A stretch of 14,224 nt of DNA from Actinomycetes bacterium (GTDB lineage Bacteria > Actinomycetota > Actinomycetes > Actinomycetales > Cellulomonadaceae): positions 1 to 14,224 of the forward strand of contig JAEWYD010000070.1 in the NCBI GenBank assembly GCA_023462275.1. The letters are read 5' to 3'. A program made the position numbers and the translations under genes. The notes beneath the pieces are model-generated. The model saw nothing but the letters and a program-made list of their open reading frames with translations. It made no database searches and was not told where the DNA came from. Of this stretch, positions 1 through 7,076 are shown in pieces (position 1 is the stretch's first letter; every line of letters starts with the position of its first letter).

Positions 1-47
1 GCCCCACCGGGACCCGCCGCTCGCGGCTGTCAGGAGCGCTCGGTGTG

Positions 48-596
48 TCAGGCGGTCTGGCCCTCGTGCGGACCCTCGCCGATCTCCTCGACGAGCTTGG
101 CGCAGAACGCCGGCAGGTCGTCCGGCGTCCGGCTCGAGACGAGTCCGGCGTCCACGACCACCTCCTCGTCGACCCACGTCGCGCCCGCGTTGCGCAGGTC
201 GGTCTTCAGGCTCGGGTAGGACGTCAGCGTGCGGCCCCGGACGACGTCGGCATCCGTGAGCACCCAGCCGCCGTGGCAGATCACGCCCACGGGCTTGTGC
301 TGCTCGAAGAAGGACCGCACGAACCGCACGGCGTCCTCGCTCATCCGGACCTTGTCGCCGTTCGCGACGCCGCCGGGCAGGACGAGCGCGTCGAAACGCC
401 CGGCGTCGGCGGCCGCGACGGCCTCGTCCACCGGCTGCTCGTGGCCGTTCTTGCCCGTAATCGAGCCGTCCTTCGGGGACACGAGGACCGCCTGTGCGCC
501 GTGCTCGGTGACGGCCGACCACGGTGCGGTCAGCTCGCTGTCCTCGAAGCCGTCGGTGGCCAGGAACGCGACGGTCGTGCCGGTCAGGTGGGACAT
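48..596 (-). CDS. DJ-1/PfpI family type 1 glutamine amidotransferase-like protein
   Basis: This 182-aa cytoplasmic protein has the usual length of the PfpI/YhbO group. The nucleophile elbow reads VICHGGW, with Cys107 followed by His108. The acidic partner is Glu18 in DGFEDSEL, and the C-terminal SRTPDDLPAFC segment (155-165) is typical of the family. Members are described as cysteine hydrolases, stress-response chaperones or protein deglycases; substrate and exact reaction cannot be read from the sequence. The ATG at 596 has GGAG a few bases upstream, which supports this start. It lies just downstream of a CBS-domain gene on the same strand with a 79-bp gap, so co-transcription is possible. 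No truncation or missing catalytic residue is seen. Family assignment is secure; biochemical role is inference. Confidence 0.93.
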   Translation of the reverse strand: MSHLTGTTVAFLATDGFEDSELTAPWSAVTEHGAQAVLVSPKDGSITGKNGHEQPVDEAVAAADAGRFDALVLPGGVANGDKVRMSEDAVRFVRSFFEQHKPVGVICHGGWVLTDADVVRGRTLTSYPSLKTDLRNAGATWVDEEVVVDAGLVSSRTPDDLPAFCAKLVEEIGEGPHEGQTA

Positions 597-675
597 GGCT
601 CTCCAGTCGTCGATGGGTGTGGGTGTCCCTCGACGGTAGGTCGGCGCGCCGGCGTCGGCATCTGGGCCCGGCTGC

Positions 676-1104
676 TCAGCGGCTGATGTAGGCGCTCAGC
701 TGGTCCCGCTCCGCCTGCACCTCCGAGATCCGGTGCTTGACGACGTCGCCGATGCTCACGACGCCGGCCAGCCGGCCGTCCACGAGCACGGGCAGGTGAC
801 GGAAGCGCCCTTCCGTCATGGTGGTCATGAGCGTCTCGAGCTCGTCCTCGGGGGTGCAGGTCGCCACCTCGGCGGTCATGATGTCGGCCACCCGCCGGTC
901 GAGGACGGCGTCGCCGTCGGCGTGCAGCCGCCGCACCACGTCGCGCTCGCTGACGATGCCGGCCACCGTCGCCGCGTCGTCGGAGACGACCACCGCCCCG
1001 ATCCCCCGCTCGGCGAGGAGCCCCAGCAGCTCCCGCACCGTGCGCGCCGGAGCGATCGTGACGACGTCGCTCCCCTTACGCCTGAGCACCTCGGACACCC
1101 GCAT
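676..1104 (-). CDS. Two-CBS-domain protein
   Basis: This 142-aa protein consists almost entirely of two CBS domains, about residues 8-62 and 72-128. The first contains GIVSERDVVRRL and the second contains FRHLPVLVDGRLAGVVSIGDVV, both standard CBS signatures. Paired CBS domains form a Bateman module that binds adenine nucleotides or related ligands and usually acts as a sensor or regulator. The start chosen is ATG at 1104, with a G-rich GGGGGTG stretch a few bases upstream. A much longer open frame extends upstream in this frame to about 2304, but it lies antisense-style inside the neighbouring membrane-protein gene and has no protein character. The short C-terminal tail (129-142, SEVQAERDQLSAYISR region) looks helical. 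The partner of this stand-alone module is unknown. Confidence 0.92.
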   Translation of the reverse strand: MRVSEVLRRKGSDVVTIAPARTVRELLGLLAERGIGAVVVSDDAATVAGIVSERDVVRRLHADGDAVLDRRVADIMTAEVATCTPEDELETLMTTMTEGRFRHLPVLVDGRLAGVVSIGDVVKHRISEVQAERDQLSAYISR

Positions 1105-1163
1105 GCCGCACCCCCGGCAGGACACCCGCGACCCGCTCCGTCGCGGTCCAGAAGATCGACGGT

Positions 1164-1194
1164 ACGGCACGGTCACGGCCGTGAGAAGTGCCGT
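1164..1194. terminator. Nested inverted repeat in the gap between membrane-protein and CBS genes
   Basis: Outer arms ACGGCAC (1164-1170) and GTGCCGT (1188-1194) are perfectly complementary. Between them is a perfect 12-bp palindrome, TCACGGCCGTGA (1173-1184). The structure sits in the 122-bp gap after the stop of the minus-strand membrane-protein gene (1227) and before the CBS gene start (1104). It could be a G+C-rich terminator without a T tract, or the inner palindrome could be an operator for the CBS gene. The symmetry is visible; the role is inferred. Confidence 0.35.
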
Positions 1195-1226
1195 CTCGCA
1201 TGCGGCGGGCGACGCGTTCGGCGCCG

Positions 1227-2276
1227 TCACGACGTAGCGGCCGGCCCGGGGTCGGTGGGCGGAGCGACGGGCGGTCGCGCACCGTGCAGGCGCCACAGGA
1301 GCACCGCCACGCCGCCCAGCGGGATCTCCAGGACGACGACGTAGAGGCTGAACAGGAGCAGCGAGGCGATCGTCGCGCTGGGGTCGGCACCGAGCGCGAC
1401 GAGCAGCGCGCCCACGCCGGCCTCCGTGACGCCGAGCCCGCCGGGCGTGATGGGCACGACCGACAGGAGCCGGCCGGCGCCGAACGCGACCAGCACGAGC
1501 ACCGGCCCGACGCCGGCGTCGGTCGCCGCGAAGCACCCGAGCAGCAGCACGTACTGCAGCGCGATCAGGCCGAGCGACCCGAAGGTCAGGCCGCGCCAGC
1601 GGTCCCGGATGACGGACAGGGACCGCCCGATCGCCACGTCGACCTCGCGGGCGAGCCGGCCGATCCGGCGGTGGTGCGGCGCGTTCGCGAGCCGCCGCCG
1701 CAACGGTGGCGCCGCCACCACGGCGACGGCGCCGCCGATGAGGACCAGCCCGATCGCGGCGGCCACCGTGAACTGGTCGGCCTCGTGGGGCAGCCCCCCG
1801 CCGAGGACGAGCACGAGCGCGGCGACGACGGGCGCCAGCAGGCGCGCGACAGTCGTCACCACCGTGGTCACGAGCGTGTACGAGGAGAAGTGGTGGCGGT
1901 CGAAGCCCCAGGACCGCAGCATCGCCCACACGAGCCCGAGGCTCACCGGGCCGCCGAGGGGGACGGCGCTCGCCACGGCGCTGCTGGCCAGGTTCAGGAC
2001 GAGCGAGTCGCGCTTGCGCAGACCCGGCAGCGCCGCGCTCTGCACCAGCGTCTGGGCGCCCAGGGTCGCCGCCCACACCACCGTGAGCCCGGCTAGCGCG
2101 GCGGGGTGCAGGGACCGGAGCAGGCGGCCGACGTCGGACCAGCTGGTCCCCACGAAGCCGGGCAGCACCCAGAACAGGGCGACGAGGACGGCGATGCCGA
2201 GGGCACCGACGGCGAGGCGCACGGCCGGCGAGGGGCCGCCACGCGGCGCGACGACCGTCGGCTCGACCACCGCCAC
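1227..2276 (-). CDS. Lysylphosphatidylglycerol synthase TM-region family membrane protein (copy 1)
   Basis: This 349-aa integral membrane protein has several hydrophobic segments throughout. It carries the hallmark SVVPITPGGLGVTEAGVGAL, matching the PGGxGxxE motif of the LPG-synthase transmembrane/UPF0104 family (lipid flippase part of MprF, AglD-like proteins). The cytoplasmic lysyl-transferase domain of full MprF is absent, so it is a membrane-only member, probably a lipid or polyprenyl-glycan translocase; the substrate is unknown. I prefer GTG at 2276, which has GAGGACGAGG just upstream. Another in-frame GTG at 2315 would add 13 residues but lacks a ribosome-binding site. It is a close paralogue of the next gene upstream (2350-3411) and is read in the same direction after a 73-bp gap containing a strong hairpin. 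Confidence 0.88.
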   Translation of the reverse strand: MAVVEPTVVAPRGGPSPAVRLAVGALGIAVLVALFWVLPGFVGTSWSDVGRLLRSLHPAALAGLTVVWAATLGAQTLVQSAALPGLRKRDSLVLNLASSAVASAVPLGGPVSLGLVWAMLRSWGFDRHHFSSYTLVTTVVTTVARLLAPVVAALVLVLGGGLPHEADQFTVAAAIGLVLIGGAVAVVAAPPLRRRLANAPHHRRIGRLAREVDVAIGRSLSVIRDRWRGLTFGSLGLIALQYVLLLGCFAATDAGVGPVLVLVAFGAGRLLSVVPITPGGLGVTEAGVGALLVALGADPSATIASLLLFSLYVVVLEIPLGGVAVLLWRLHGARPPVAPPTDPGPAATS

Positions 2277-2319
2277 CCCCCTCGTCCTCGACCGCGCGGG
2301 GCACCAGGGTCGCACGCGC

Positions 2320-2351
2320 GACCGGCGGGACGCCCGGCGCGTCCGCCGGTC
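2320..2351. terminator. Strong G+C-rich hairpin between the two paralogous membrane-protein genes
   Basis: The left arm GACCGGCGGGACGC (2320-2333) pairs with the right arm GCGTCCGCCGGTC (2339-2351), with one bulged G and a five-base loop. It overlaps the TGA of the upstream minus-strand gene (2350-2352) and lies before the GTG of the downstream paralogue. No T tract follows on the minus strand. It could be an intrinsic-like terminator typical of actinobacteria, or an mRNA processing or stability element setting the ratio of the two paralogues. Confidence 0.5.
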
Positions 2352-3411
2352 AGGTCGCCGGGACGGGGACGAGGCGGGCCGTGCGCAGCCGCCAGGCGAG
2401 CATCGCCAGAGCCCCGAGGGGCACGTCGAGGACCACCATGTAGCAGGCGAAGAGCAGCAGCGCGGCGATCGTGGGTCCGGGCTGCGCCCCGAGGGCGACG
2501 AGCAGGGCGCCCACGCCCGCCTCGTTCACGCCGAGCCCGCCGGGCGTCAGCGGCAGGACGGACATCAGCCGCCCGGCCCCGAAGGCGACCAGGCACAGCA
2601 GCGGCCCCACCTGGGCGCCCGCCGCGGCGAAGCAGGCCCACAGGAGCAGGTACTGCAGCGCGAGCTGGGCGACCCACCCGCCGAGCAGGCCCCGCCACCG
2701 GCGCCCGATCACGGTGAGCGACCGCCCGATCGCCACGTCGACGTCGCGCGCGAGCCGGCCGAGCCGGTGGTGGTGCGGCGCGTTGGCCAGCCGCCGCCGC
2801 AGGGGCGGGGACGCGACGACGCCGACGACTGCCGCGACCGCCACGAGCGCGACCACCGCGACGACGGCGATCCGGTCCGCCTGGGCGGGCAGCCGCCCGC
2901 TCGCCAGCAGCACGAGCGCCGCGACGACCGGCACGAGCAGGCGCACGACGGCGGAGACGACGGTGGACACCAGCGTGTAGGCCGAGAACTGGTGCCGGTC
3001 GAAGCCCCAGGACCGCAGCATCGTCCAGGTCAGCGCGAGGCTGGCCGGGCCGCCGAAGGGCACCGCGCTCGAGATGGCGCTGCTCGACATGTTCACGACG
3101 ACCGCGTCCCGCATCGTCAGGCCCGGGAGCGCGGACGTCTGCACGACGGCGTGCGCGACGAGCGTCCCGCACCACAGCACGGTGAGCCCGGCCAGGGCCA
3201 GCGGCGACACCGAGGCGAGCATCGCCCCGACGTCGGACCAGGTGGTCCCGACCATCCCCGGCAGCACCCTGACCAGGACGAGGAGGACGACGACGCCGGC
3301 GCTCGCGAGGACGAGGCGGGCGATCCGGCCGGGCGTCGAGGGGATGGCGAGCGGCCCCTCGGGGGCGTCGGCGCCTCGTAACCGGGGCGGGTCCAGGGTG
3401 CTGCTGGGCAC
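2350..3411 (-). CDS. Lysylphosphatidylglycerol synthase TM-region family membrane protein (copy 2)
   Basis: This 353-aa integral membrane protein is from the same family as the gene at 1227-2276. Long stretches are shared almost exactly: LRSWGFDRHxFSxYTLV, SPPLRRRLANAPHH, DVDVAIGRSL and TPGGLGVNEAGVGALLVALGA. By eye, well over half the residues match across the core, so the two are tandem duplicates. As in copy 1, no aminoacyl-transferase domain is present. The role is probably translocation of a lipid or glycolipid, inferred from the family. The GTG at 3411 was chosen because GGGGAGGG lies about 5 bases upstream; the in-frame extension to 3600 runs through the divergent transporter gene and has no support. 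It is divergent from the formate/nitrite transporter, with a 118-bp gap. Confidence 0.88.
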   Translation of the reverse strand: MPSSTLDPPRLRGADAPEGPLAIPSTPGRIARLVLASAGVVVLLVLVRVLPGMVGTTWSDVGAMLASVSPLALAGLTVLWCGTLVAHAVVQTSALPGLTMRDAVVVNMSSSAISSAVPFGGPASLALTWTMLRSWGFDRHQFSAYTLVSTVVSAVVRLLVPVVAALVLLASGRLPAQADRIAVVAVVALVAVAAVVGVVASPPLRRRLANAPHHHRLGRLARDVDVAIGRSLTVIGRRWRGLLGGWVAQLALQYLLLWACFAAAGAQVGPLLCLVAFGAGRLMSVLPLTPGGLGVNEAGVGALLVALGAQPGPTIAALLLFACYMVVLDVPLGALAMLAWRLRTARLVPVPAT

Positions 3412-3529
3412 GGTGTCCCTCCCCTTCGGCGCGGCCGGCGGACGGTACGACCAGCGTGACACGGGACCCGGTTCCGCGCGTTCCGAGATCACTCTCGCGA
3501 GCTCGGGCGGGCGTGGGATCGTGTGCCCC

Positions 3530-4411
3530 ATGGCCGAGGACCACACCCATCTCTTCCCGGGCAAGTTCTTCATCAGCACGGCCCTGGAGGCGCTCGACAC
3601 GAAGACCGCGATGTCGGGCGAGCTCGCCCGTCGCTACCTGCAGCGCGCGGCGATGGCGGGCATCCTCATCGGCGTCTTCTACGTCGCGAACTTCGCGGTC
3701 ATCGGCGCGTTCGACGCCGTGCCGGCCGGGGACACGAACCTGCGCACGATCGGCCGGATCGCCGGCGCACTCACGTTCGGCTGGGCGCTGGTGTTCATCT
3801 ACTACACGAAGTCCGAGCTGCTGACCTCGAACATGATGATCGTCTCGGTGGGCGCCTACCACCGGCGGACGACGGTGGCGAAGTCCTTGCGCGTCCTCGG
3901 CCTCTGCTACGCGGGCAACGTGCTCGGCGGGGCGCTCGTCGCGGTGCTGCTGCGATTCTCGACCCTGACCGACGGCGTCGTCGGCGAGGAGATGCGCGGC
4001 GCCGTCGACCACAAGCTCGAGTACCTCTCGACGGCGTCCGGATGGGGCGACCTGCTGGTGCGCGCGATCCTGTGCAACTTCATGATCAACCTGGCCATGC
4101 TGCTGGTCTACAACGGCATCATCAAGGAGGACCTGACGCGAAGCCTGGCGATGATCATGGCGGTCTTCGTGTTCGCGTTCCTCGGGCTGGAGCACTCGGT
4201 CGCCAACACCGTGCTGTTCGGGATCGTCGGGCTGCGCGACGGCGTGGACGTGGGGCTCGCGCTCGGCAACGTGGCGATCGCGCTGATCGGCAACTTCATC
4301 GGCGGCGGCCTGCTCATCGGGCTCTACTTCGCCTACGCCAACGACGACTCGGCCTACCTGCGGCGGCGTGCACTGCGGGCCGAGACGGAGGACGCGGGCT
4401 TCGAGATCTGA
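3530..4411 (+). CDS. Formate/nitrite transporter (FNT) family protein
   Basis: This 293-aa polytopic membrane protein belongs to the FocA/NirC family of pentameric channels for formate, nitrite, hydrosulfide or related monovalent anions. Family motifs are intact: KSELLTSNMM (94-103), NFMINLAMLL (183-192), LEHSVANT (220-227) with the central conserved His222, and GNFIGGGLLIG (254-264). About six membrane spans are expected, with N and C termini inside. The ATG at 3530 begins MAEDHTHLFPGKFF. An in-frame GTG at 3521 is an alternative, and neither has a strong ribosome-binding site. The frame is open far upstream, antisense to the neighbouring membrane-protein gene, but that part is not coding. 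Which anion is carried cannot be decided from sequence, and no formate or nitrite enzyme gene lies next to it. Confidence 0.93.
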   Translation: MAEDHTHLFPGKFFISTALEALDTKTAMSGELARRYLQRAAMAGILIGVFYVANFAVIGAFDAVPAGDTNLRTIGRIAGALTFGWALVFIYYTKSELLTSNMMIVSVGAYHRRTTVAKSLRVLGLCYAGNVLGGALVAVLLRFSTLTDGVVGEEMRGAVDHKLEYLSTASGWGDLLVRAILCNFMINLAMLLVYNGIIKEDLTRSLAMIMAVFVFAFLGLEHSVANTVLFGIVGLRDGVDVGLALGNVAIALIGNFIGGGLLIGLYFAYANDDSAYLRRRALRAETEDAGFEI

Positions 4412-4442
4412 GGGCTCGGCGACCCGGCCCGCGCCAGGACGC

Positions 4443-4479
4443 CGTCGCCAACCCTCCACCACCCAGGCCACGGAGGGTT
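4443..4479. repeat. 37-bp hairpin repeat, copy A
   Basis: This is the first of two identical 37-bp units; the second starts 49 bp later. The unit begins CGTCGCC and contains complementary arms AACCCTCC (4450-4457) and GGAGGGTT (4472-4479), enclosing a 14-base loop with CACCCAGGCCAC. It lies in the convergent gap between the plus-strand transporter (stop 4411) and the minus-strand acylphosphatase (stop 4562). A bidirectional terminator or a dispersed REP-like element are both possible. Confidence 0.8.
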
Positions 4480-4491
4480 TCGGACGCATAT

Positions 4492-4528
4492 CGTCGCCAA
4501 CCCTCCACCACCCAGGCCACGGAGGGTT
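4492..4528. repeat. 37-bp hairpin repeat, copy B
   Basis: This unit is identical to the one at 4443-4479, separated by a 12-base spacer (4480-4491). Its stem extends by one pair because flanking bases give CAACCCTCC and GGAGGGTTG. Exact conservation of the loop as well as the stem suggests a recent tandem duplication or selection on the whole element rather than only on the hairpin. Confidence 0.8.
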
Positions 4529-4561
4529 GACGACCCCACGGCCGACCTGGAGCACCGGCGC

Positions 4562-4831
4562 TCAGCCGCGGACCACGAACCCGCACTCGCCGACCGGCTC
4601 CTCCTCGACGACGTCGACGTGCCGCACCTCGGCGCCCGACGGCCCCCGCCCCGCCCACGCCACCAGACCCTCGACGGCGTCGGCCGCCCCCTCGGCCACG
4701 ATCTCGACCGAGCCGTCCGGAAGGTTCCGCACCGACCCGGCCACGCCGCGGCGCACGGCCTCCCGCGTGCAGGACCAGCGGTAGCCCACGCCCTGGACCA
4801 GCCCGCTCACGCGCACACGACGACGGATCAC
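4562..4831 (-). CDS. acyP: Acylphosphatase
   Basis: This 89-aa cytoplasmic enzyme matches the usual acylphosphatase length of about 90-100 aa. The active-site loop reads SGLVQGVGYRW (9-19), with catalytic Arg18, and the second motif VRNLPDGSVEI (34-44) supplies catalytic Asn36. The enzyme hydrolyses the carboxyl-phosphate bond of acyl phosphates such as acetyl phosphate or 1,3-bisphosphoglycerate. The start is GTG at 4831, giving MIRRRVRVSG. The stop faces the formate/nitrite transporter across the tandem hairpin repeats. It is the last G+C-rich gene before the lower-G+C island, so the left island edge lies shortly upstream of its start, around 4850-4890. Confidence 0.95.
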   Translation of the reverse strand: MIRRRVRVSGLVQGVGYRWSCTREAVRRGVAGSVRNLPDGSVEIVAEGAADAVEGLVAWAGRGPSGAEVRHVDVVEEEPVGECGFVVRG

Positions 4832-4898
4832 CCGCTCAGTCTCGCGCCGACATACTGGCTCGGTAACCGGGACGGCAGGGGAACCGCTCGATCCGGTC

Positions 4899-5456
4899 CT
4901 AAGCTTCGGCCTGAGGATTCGTCATGCAACGAACAAACGTCTCATCCGAAGTATCGAACGGCTCAGCATCGGCTTCCAAATCCGCCTCGAACTGGCCCGT
5001 CGTGTAGTCACTGGGCGCCAGATTCCCACGCTTAAGGCACGCCACAATAAGGTCATACGGGTCCTCGTTGCTTGGATTAGTCAGGATGGCGCTATAGACC
5101 GATTCGATTGGCGCCACTATGGCGTCACAGGCGGCCATCGCCCCATCGGCGCCACTGCCAACCACCTCATAAGAGAACAGCCCGTACGACTCATGAGCGA
5201 CCATGTCTACGCCCTGATCGTTCACGCACTTCACGTATCGATCAACCGCAGAGACGTACTCTGCACGCGTGACCTCTCCATCGCTGAGCGCCGCCTTCGA
5301 GGTGGCATCCGACGCCGACTCGTACGCCGCCCTGATCTGAGCAGCATACGGACCGGTGAACACGTCCTGACCCCCGCCACCCGATGAGCAGCCAGTGACA
5401 CCCGCCAGAACCAATACGCCCATTGCGACGTGGACTTGCGCACGCAATGCACACAT
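4899..5456 (-). CDS. Putative secreted lipoprotein with four conserved-looking cysteines
   Basis: This 185-aa protein begins with a short signal sequence and a lipobox VTGC, predicting lipidation at Cys23, followed by a Ser/Gly linker SSGGGGQD. The mature part has four Cys (77, 110, 140, 177) and two loosely similar segments, YVKCVNDQGVDM (74-85) and IVACLKRGNLAP (137-148), suggesting an internally repeated fold with disulfides. It should be anchored to the outer face of the membrane. I do not recognise a named family; similar Cys-containing lipoproteins are common in actinobacteria. It starts 20 bp after the stop of the small exported protein gene (5477-5848), so the two probably form one transcript. 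Codons such as ATA, ATT, AAT and CTT are used freely, unlike the neighbouring core genes. A surface immunity or capture protein is speculation. Confidence 0.75.
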   Translation of the reverse strand: MCALRAQVHVAMGVLVLAGVTGCSSGGGGQDVFTGPYAAQIRAAYESASDATSKAALSDGEVTRAEYVSAVDRYVKCVNDQGVDMVAHESYGLFSYEVVGSGADGAMAACDAIVAPIESVYSAILTNPSNEDPYDLIVACLKRGNLAPSDYTTGQFEADLEADAEPFDTSDETFVRCMTNPQAEA

Positions 5457-5476
5457 GACCAGGCACCTACACTCCG

Positions 5477-5848
5477 CTAGAACCCGAGAGTGACGTAAGT
5501 CACTGTGCCGGTTCGCTTTGTCTGACCTTGAATGAACTCGCCGGCGTTCACACCGTTCGCAGAGAACACCGCCTCATATTGCTGTCCCCACGACCCGAAA
5601 TAAGAGTGCACGGAGCCCGCGTAGTACATGTCCAGCCGCGGGCGGAAGAGGCACGTCCCTTGCTTCGACCGCCCGGAAACGAAATACTCAATCCGGGTCC
5701 CACCGCCGCCGGCCTGAGCATCAATTTGACAACTAGGGCTGTTCTTCTCCCAGCCCGGCACGAGCAGTGTGACAGCAGACGCCGGCGACACTGACACCAC
5801 CAAAGAGCCAATCAGAAGACCCGCAATCCCTACGAATCGTGCCCGCAT
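5477..5848 (-). CDS. Small Sec-exported hypothetical protein
   Basis: This 123-aa protein has a clear Sec signal peptide: basic MRAR, hydrophobic core FVGIAGLLIGSLVVSVS, then ASA before likely cleavage at residue 25/26. The mature product of about 98 aa contains two Cys (40 and 66), which could form one disulfide, a glycine run at 47-50, and aromatic-rich segments such as LDMYYAGSVHSYFGSWG. I do not recognise the family. The start ATG at 5848 is preceded by AAGGGGGG about five bases away; an upstream in-frame ATG at 5878 is less likely. A good promoter lies upstream (5908-5937). It sits downstream of the ABC permease and directly upstream of the lipoprotein gene, so it could be cargo, a secreted effector or a bacteriocin-like peptide. 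That role is inference. Confidence 0.75.
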   Translation of the reverse strand: MRARFVGIAGLLIGSLVVSVSPASAVTLLVPGWEKNSPSCQIDAQAGGGGTRIEYFVSGRSKQGTCLFRPRLDMYYAGSVHSYFGSWGQQYEAVFSANGVNAGEFIQGQTKRTGTVTYVTLGF

Positions 5849-5907
5849 GTTCCCCCCTTGGAACTCTGAACCTAGCATCCTGCATGACAGTCGATGTCTG
5901 CAAGATC

Positions 5908-5937
5908 AACCTACTTGTGTACGTTCTCCGGTGTCAA
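5908..5937 (-). promoter_or_regulatory. Promoter for the small exported protein and lipoprotein genes
   Basis: On the minus strand a perfect -35 box TTGACA (5932-5937) is followed by 18 bases and a TANNNT-type -10 box TAGGTT (5908-5913). Transcription would start near 5901, giving a leader of about 50 bases before the ATG at 5848. This suggests that the 3' gene pair can be expressed independently of the ABC operon upstream. Confidence 0.6.
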
Positions 5938-6020
5938 GGTTCGTAGCCACAACCGCTACCGTTGATCTCCTCCTCTATTGATACCCCGTAGATCCTCTTC
6001 CAAAAGTCGCGTCGCATCTC

Positions 6021-7076
6021 CTAACGCGCCTTGAAGTACGCATAAACTCGGGAGTCACGGACGGCACTCCCCGCAACCACAGCGCCGACCAACTCACCGA
6101 GCGCAGACAGCGCAAGCACGCGCACACCGAACGGCGCGACATCGCCGAACGGCGCCGCGGCCCCATAGACGCCTATTACCACTGACGTCGCAACGAGCGT
6201 CGGAGCGACCCCTATGGCTGTCTCGAACACCAGTAGCGAGACCATCTCGAGTCGCTGTAGACCAAGATGCTTCGCAAAAGCCAACTCCAACCGGCGGAGT
6301 CGCGCACTGCCAATCGTCCCAACCAACCCAACAACGAGTGCCGCGATGCCAGCGAAACGGCTGGTGCGGCTCGCGAAGTCCTCTGGGCCGTGAAAGTCAC
6401 TCCCGAGCCGCGCATTGAGTTGCCCTACCCGGACTTCGCTGAGATCGGCCCCGGGGGCGAGGGATGCCTGCAGAAGGGAACTAGCGCGCCCTTGGTCGGG
6501 CGGCCATTCTGATAGCCAGCACTGGTCGTAGCGACCAAAAGCGGGAGCTGATCGAACCATGGCATACGCCAAGGTTTGGTCCCGGCCATCGTCGGCATAG
6601 GGGTAGATCGAGAGTATGGCCGCGTCACCGCCCTGTCCGCGCAGGACGTGACCAGGGCCCGTCCCAAGCATCTGCGCCGTTGTCGAGTCAAGCGCAGTCC
6701 CTGTCGAGTATCCGGGCGTCAGCTGCTCCGCGAGTCCGGGTGTTACCTCAAAGACCGGAATGGGGCTCCGCGGTGTAGCGCGCGGTACGAACGAGCCAGG
6801 CGTTGCACGCAGCGCACCCGAATTGCGAACCGATGCCACGCGAGCCAGCGCCTCGCACTTCGCGCCATCGACCCTTCCGCTTGAGGTGAGCACGTAGGTC
6901 GATGCGCCAGAAGCACGATAAGCGAGAGCGTCTCGCTCCACGGTAGCTACTTGGCTCATCTCAAGCCACGCTAGACCGAGAACTGCGGGTGCAACAAGGA
7001 GCACCAATACCCATACTCGGGAGGCGCCTGACCGGACGTTGCGCCACGCTTCCGTAACAAGGTCGGTTGTCCTCAC
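6021..7076 (-). CDS. FtsX/MacB-like ABC transporter permease
   Basis: This 351-aa membrane protein has the MacB/FtsX layout: one N-terminal span (about 21-39), a large external domain (about 40-238), and three C-terminal spans (about 241-256, 280-305, 318-338). The cytoplasmic segment SARLRRLELAFAKHLGLQRLEMV (258-280) resembles the ATPase-coupling region of FtsX-like permeases. The external domain has only two Cys (74 and 186), probably a disulfide. GTG at 7076 was chosen because it overlaps the ATPase stop as GTGA, a standard coupled junction, and gives MRTTDLVTEAWRNVRS. An ATG at 7109 would add 11 residues. It should pair with the ATPase (7073-7675) and the adaptor (7666-8694) in a mechanotransmission or peptide-export complex; the substrate is unknown. 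Confidence 0.82.
   Translation of the reverse strand: MRTTDLVTEAWRNVRSGASRVWVLVLLVAPAVLGLAWLEMSQVATVERDALAYRASGASTYVLTSSGRVDGAKCEALARVASVRNSGALRATPGSFVPRATPRSPIPVFEVTPGLAEQLTPGYSTGTALDSTTAQMLGTGPGHVLRGQGGDAAILSIYPYADDGRDQTLAYAMVRSAPAFGRYDQCWLSEWPPDQGRASSLLQASLAPGADLSEVRVGQLNARLGSDFHGPEDFASRTSRFAGIAALVVGLVGTIGSARLRRLELAFAKHLGLQRLEMVSLLVFETAIGVAPTLVATSVVIGVYGAAAPFGDVAPFGVRVLALSALGELVGAVVAGSAVRDSRVYAYFKAR

Noticed and set aside
1426..3381. Very long plus-strand open frame opposite the two membrane-protein genes
   Set aside because: It is a by-product of G+C-rich codons. The translation is Arg/Gly/His/Asp-rich low-complexity sequence with no domain, while the opposite strand encodes clear membrane proteins.
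4443..4528. CRISPR array
   Set aside because: There are only two repeats with a 12-base spacer, far shorter than CRISPR spacers, and no cas genes nearby.
2093..4555. Very long minus-strand open frame across membrane-protein and transporter genes
   Set aside because: It covers both strands' real genes out of frame and has no recognisable protein motif.
5477..5848. Lactococcin 972-type bacteriocin
   Set aside because: An ABC operon next to a small exported protein fits that layout, but I could not align the sequence convincingly to the lactococcin 972 pattern, so no family name was given.
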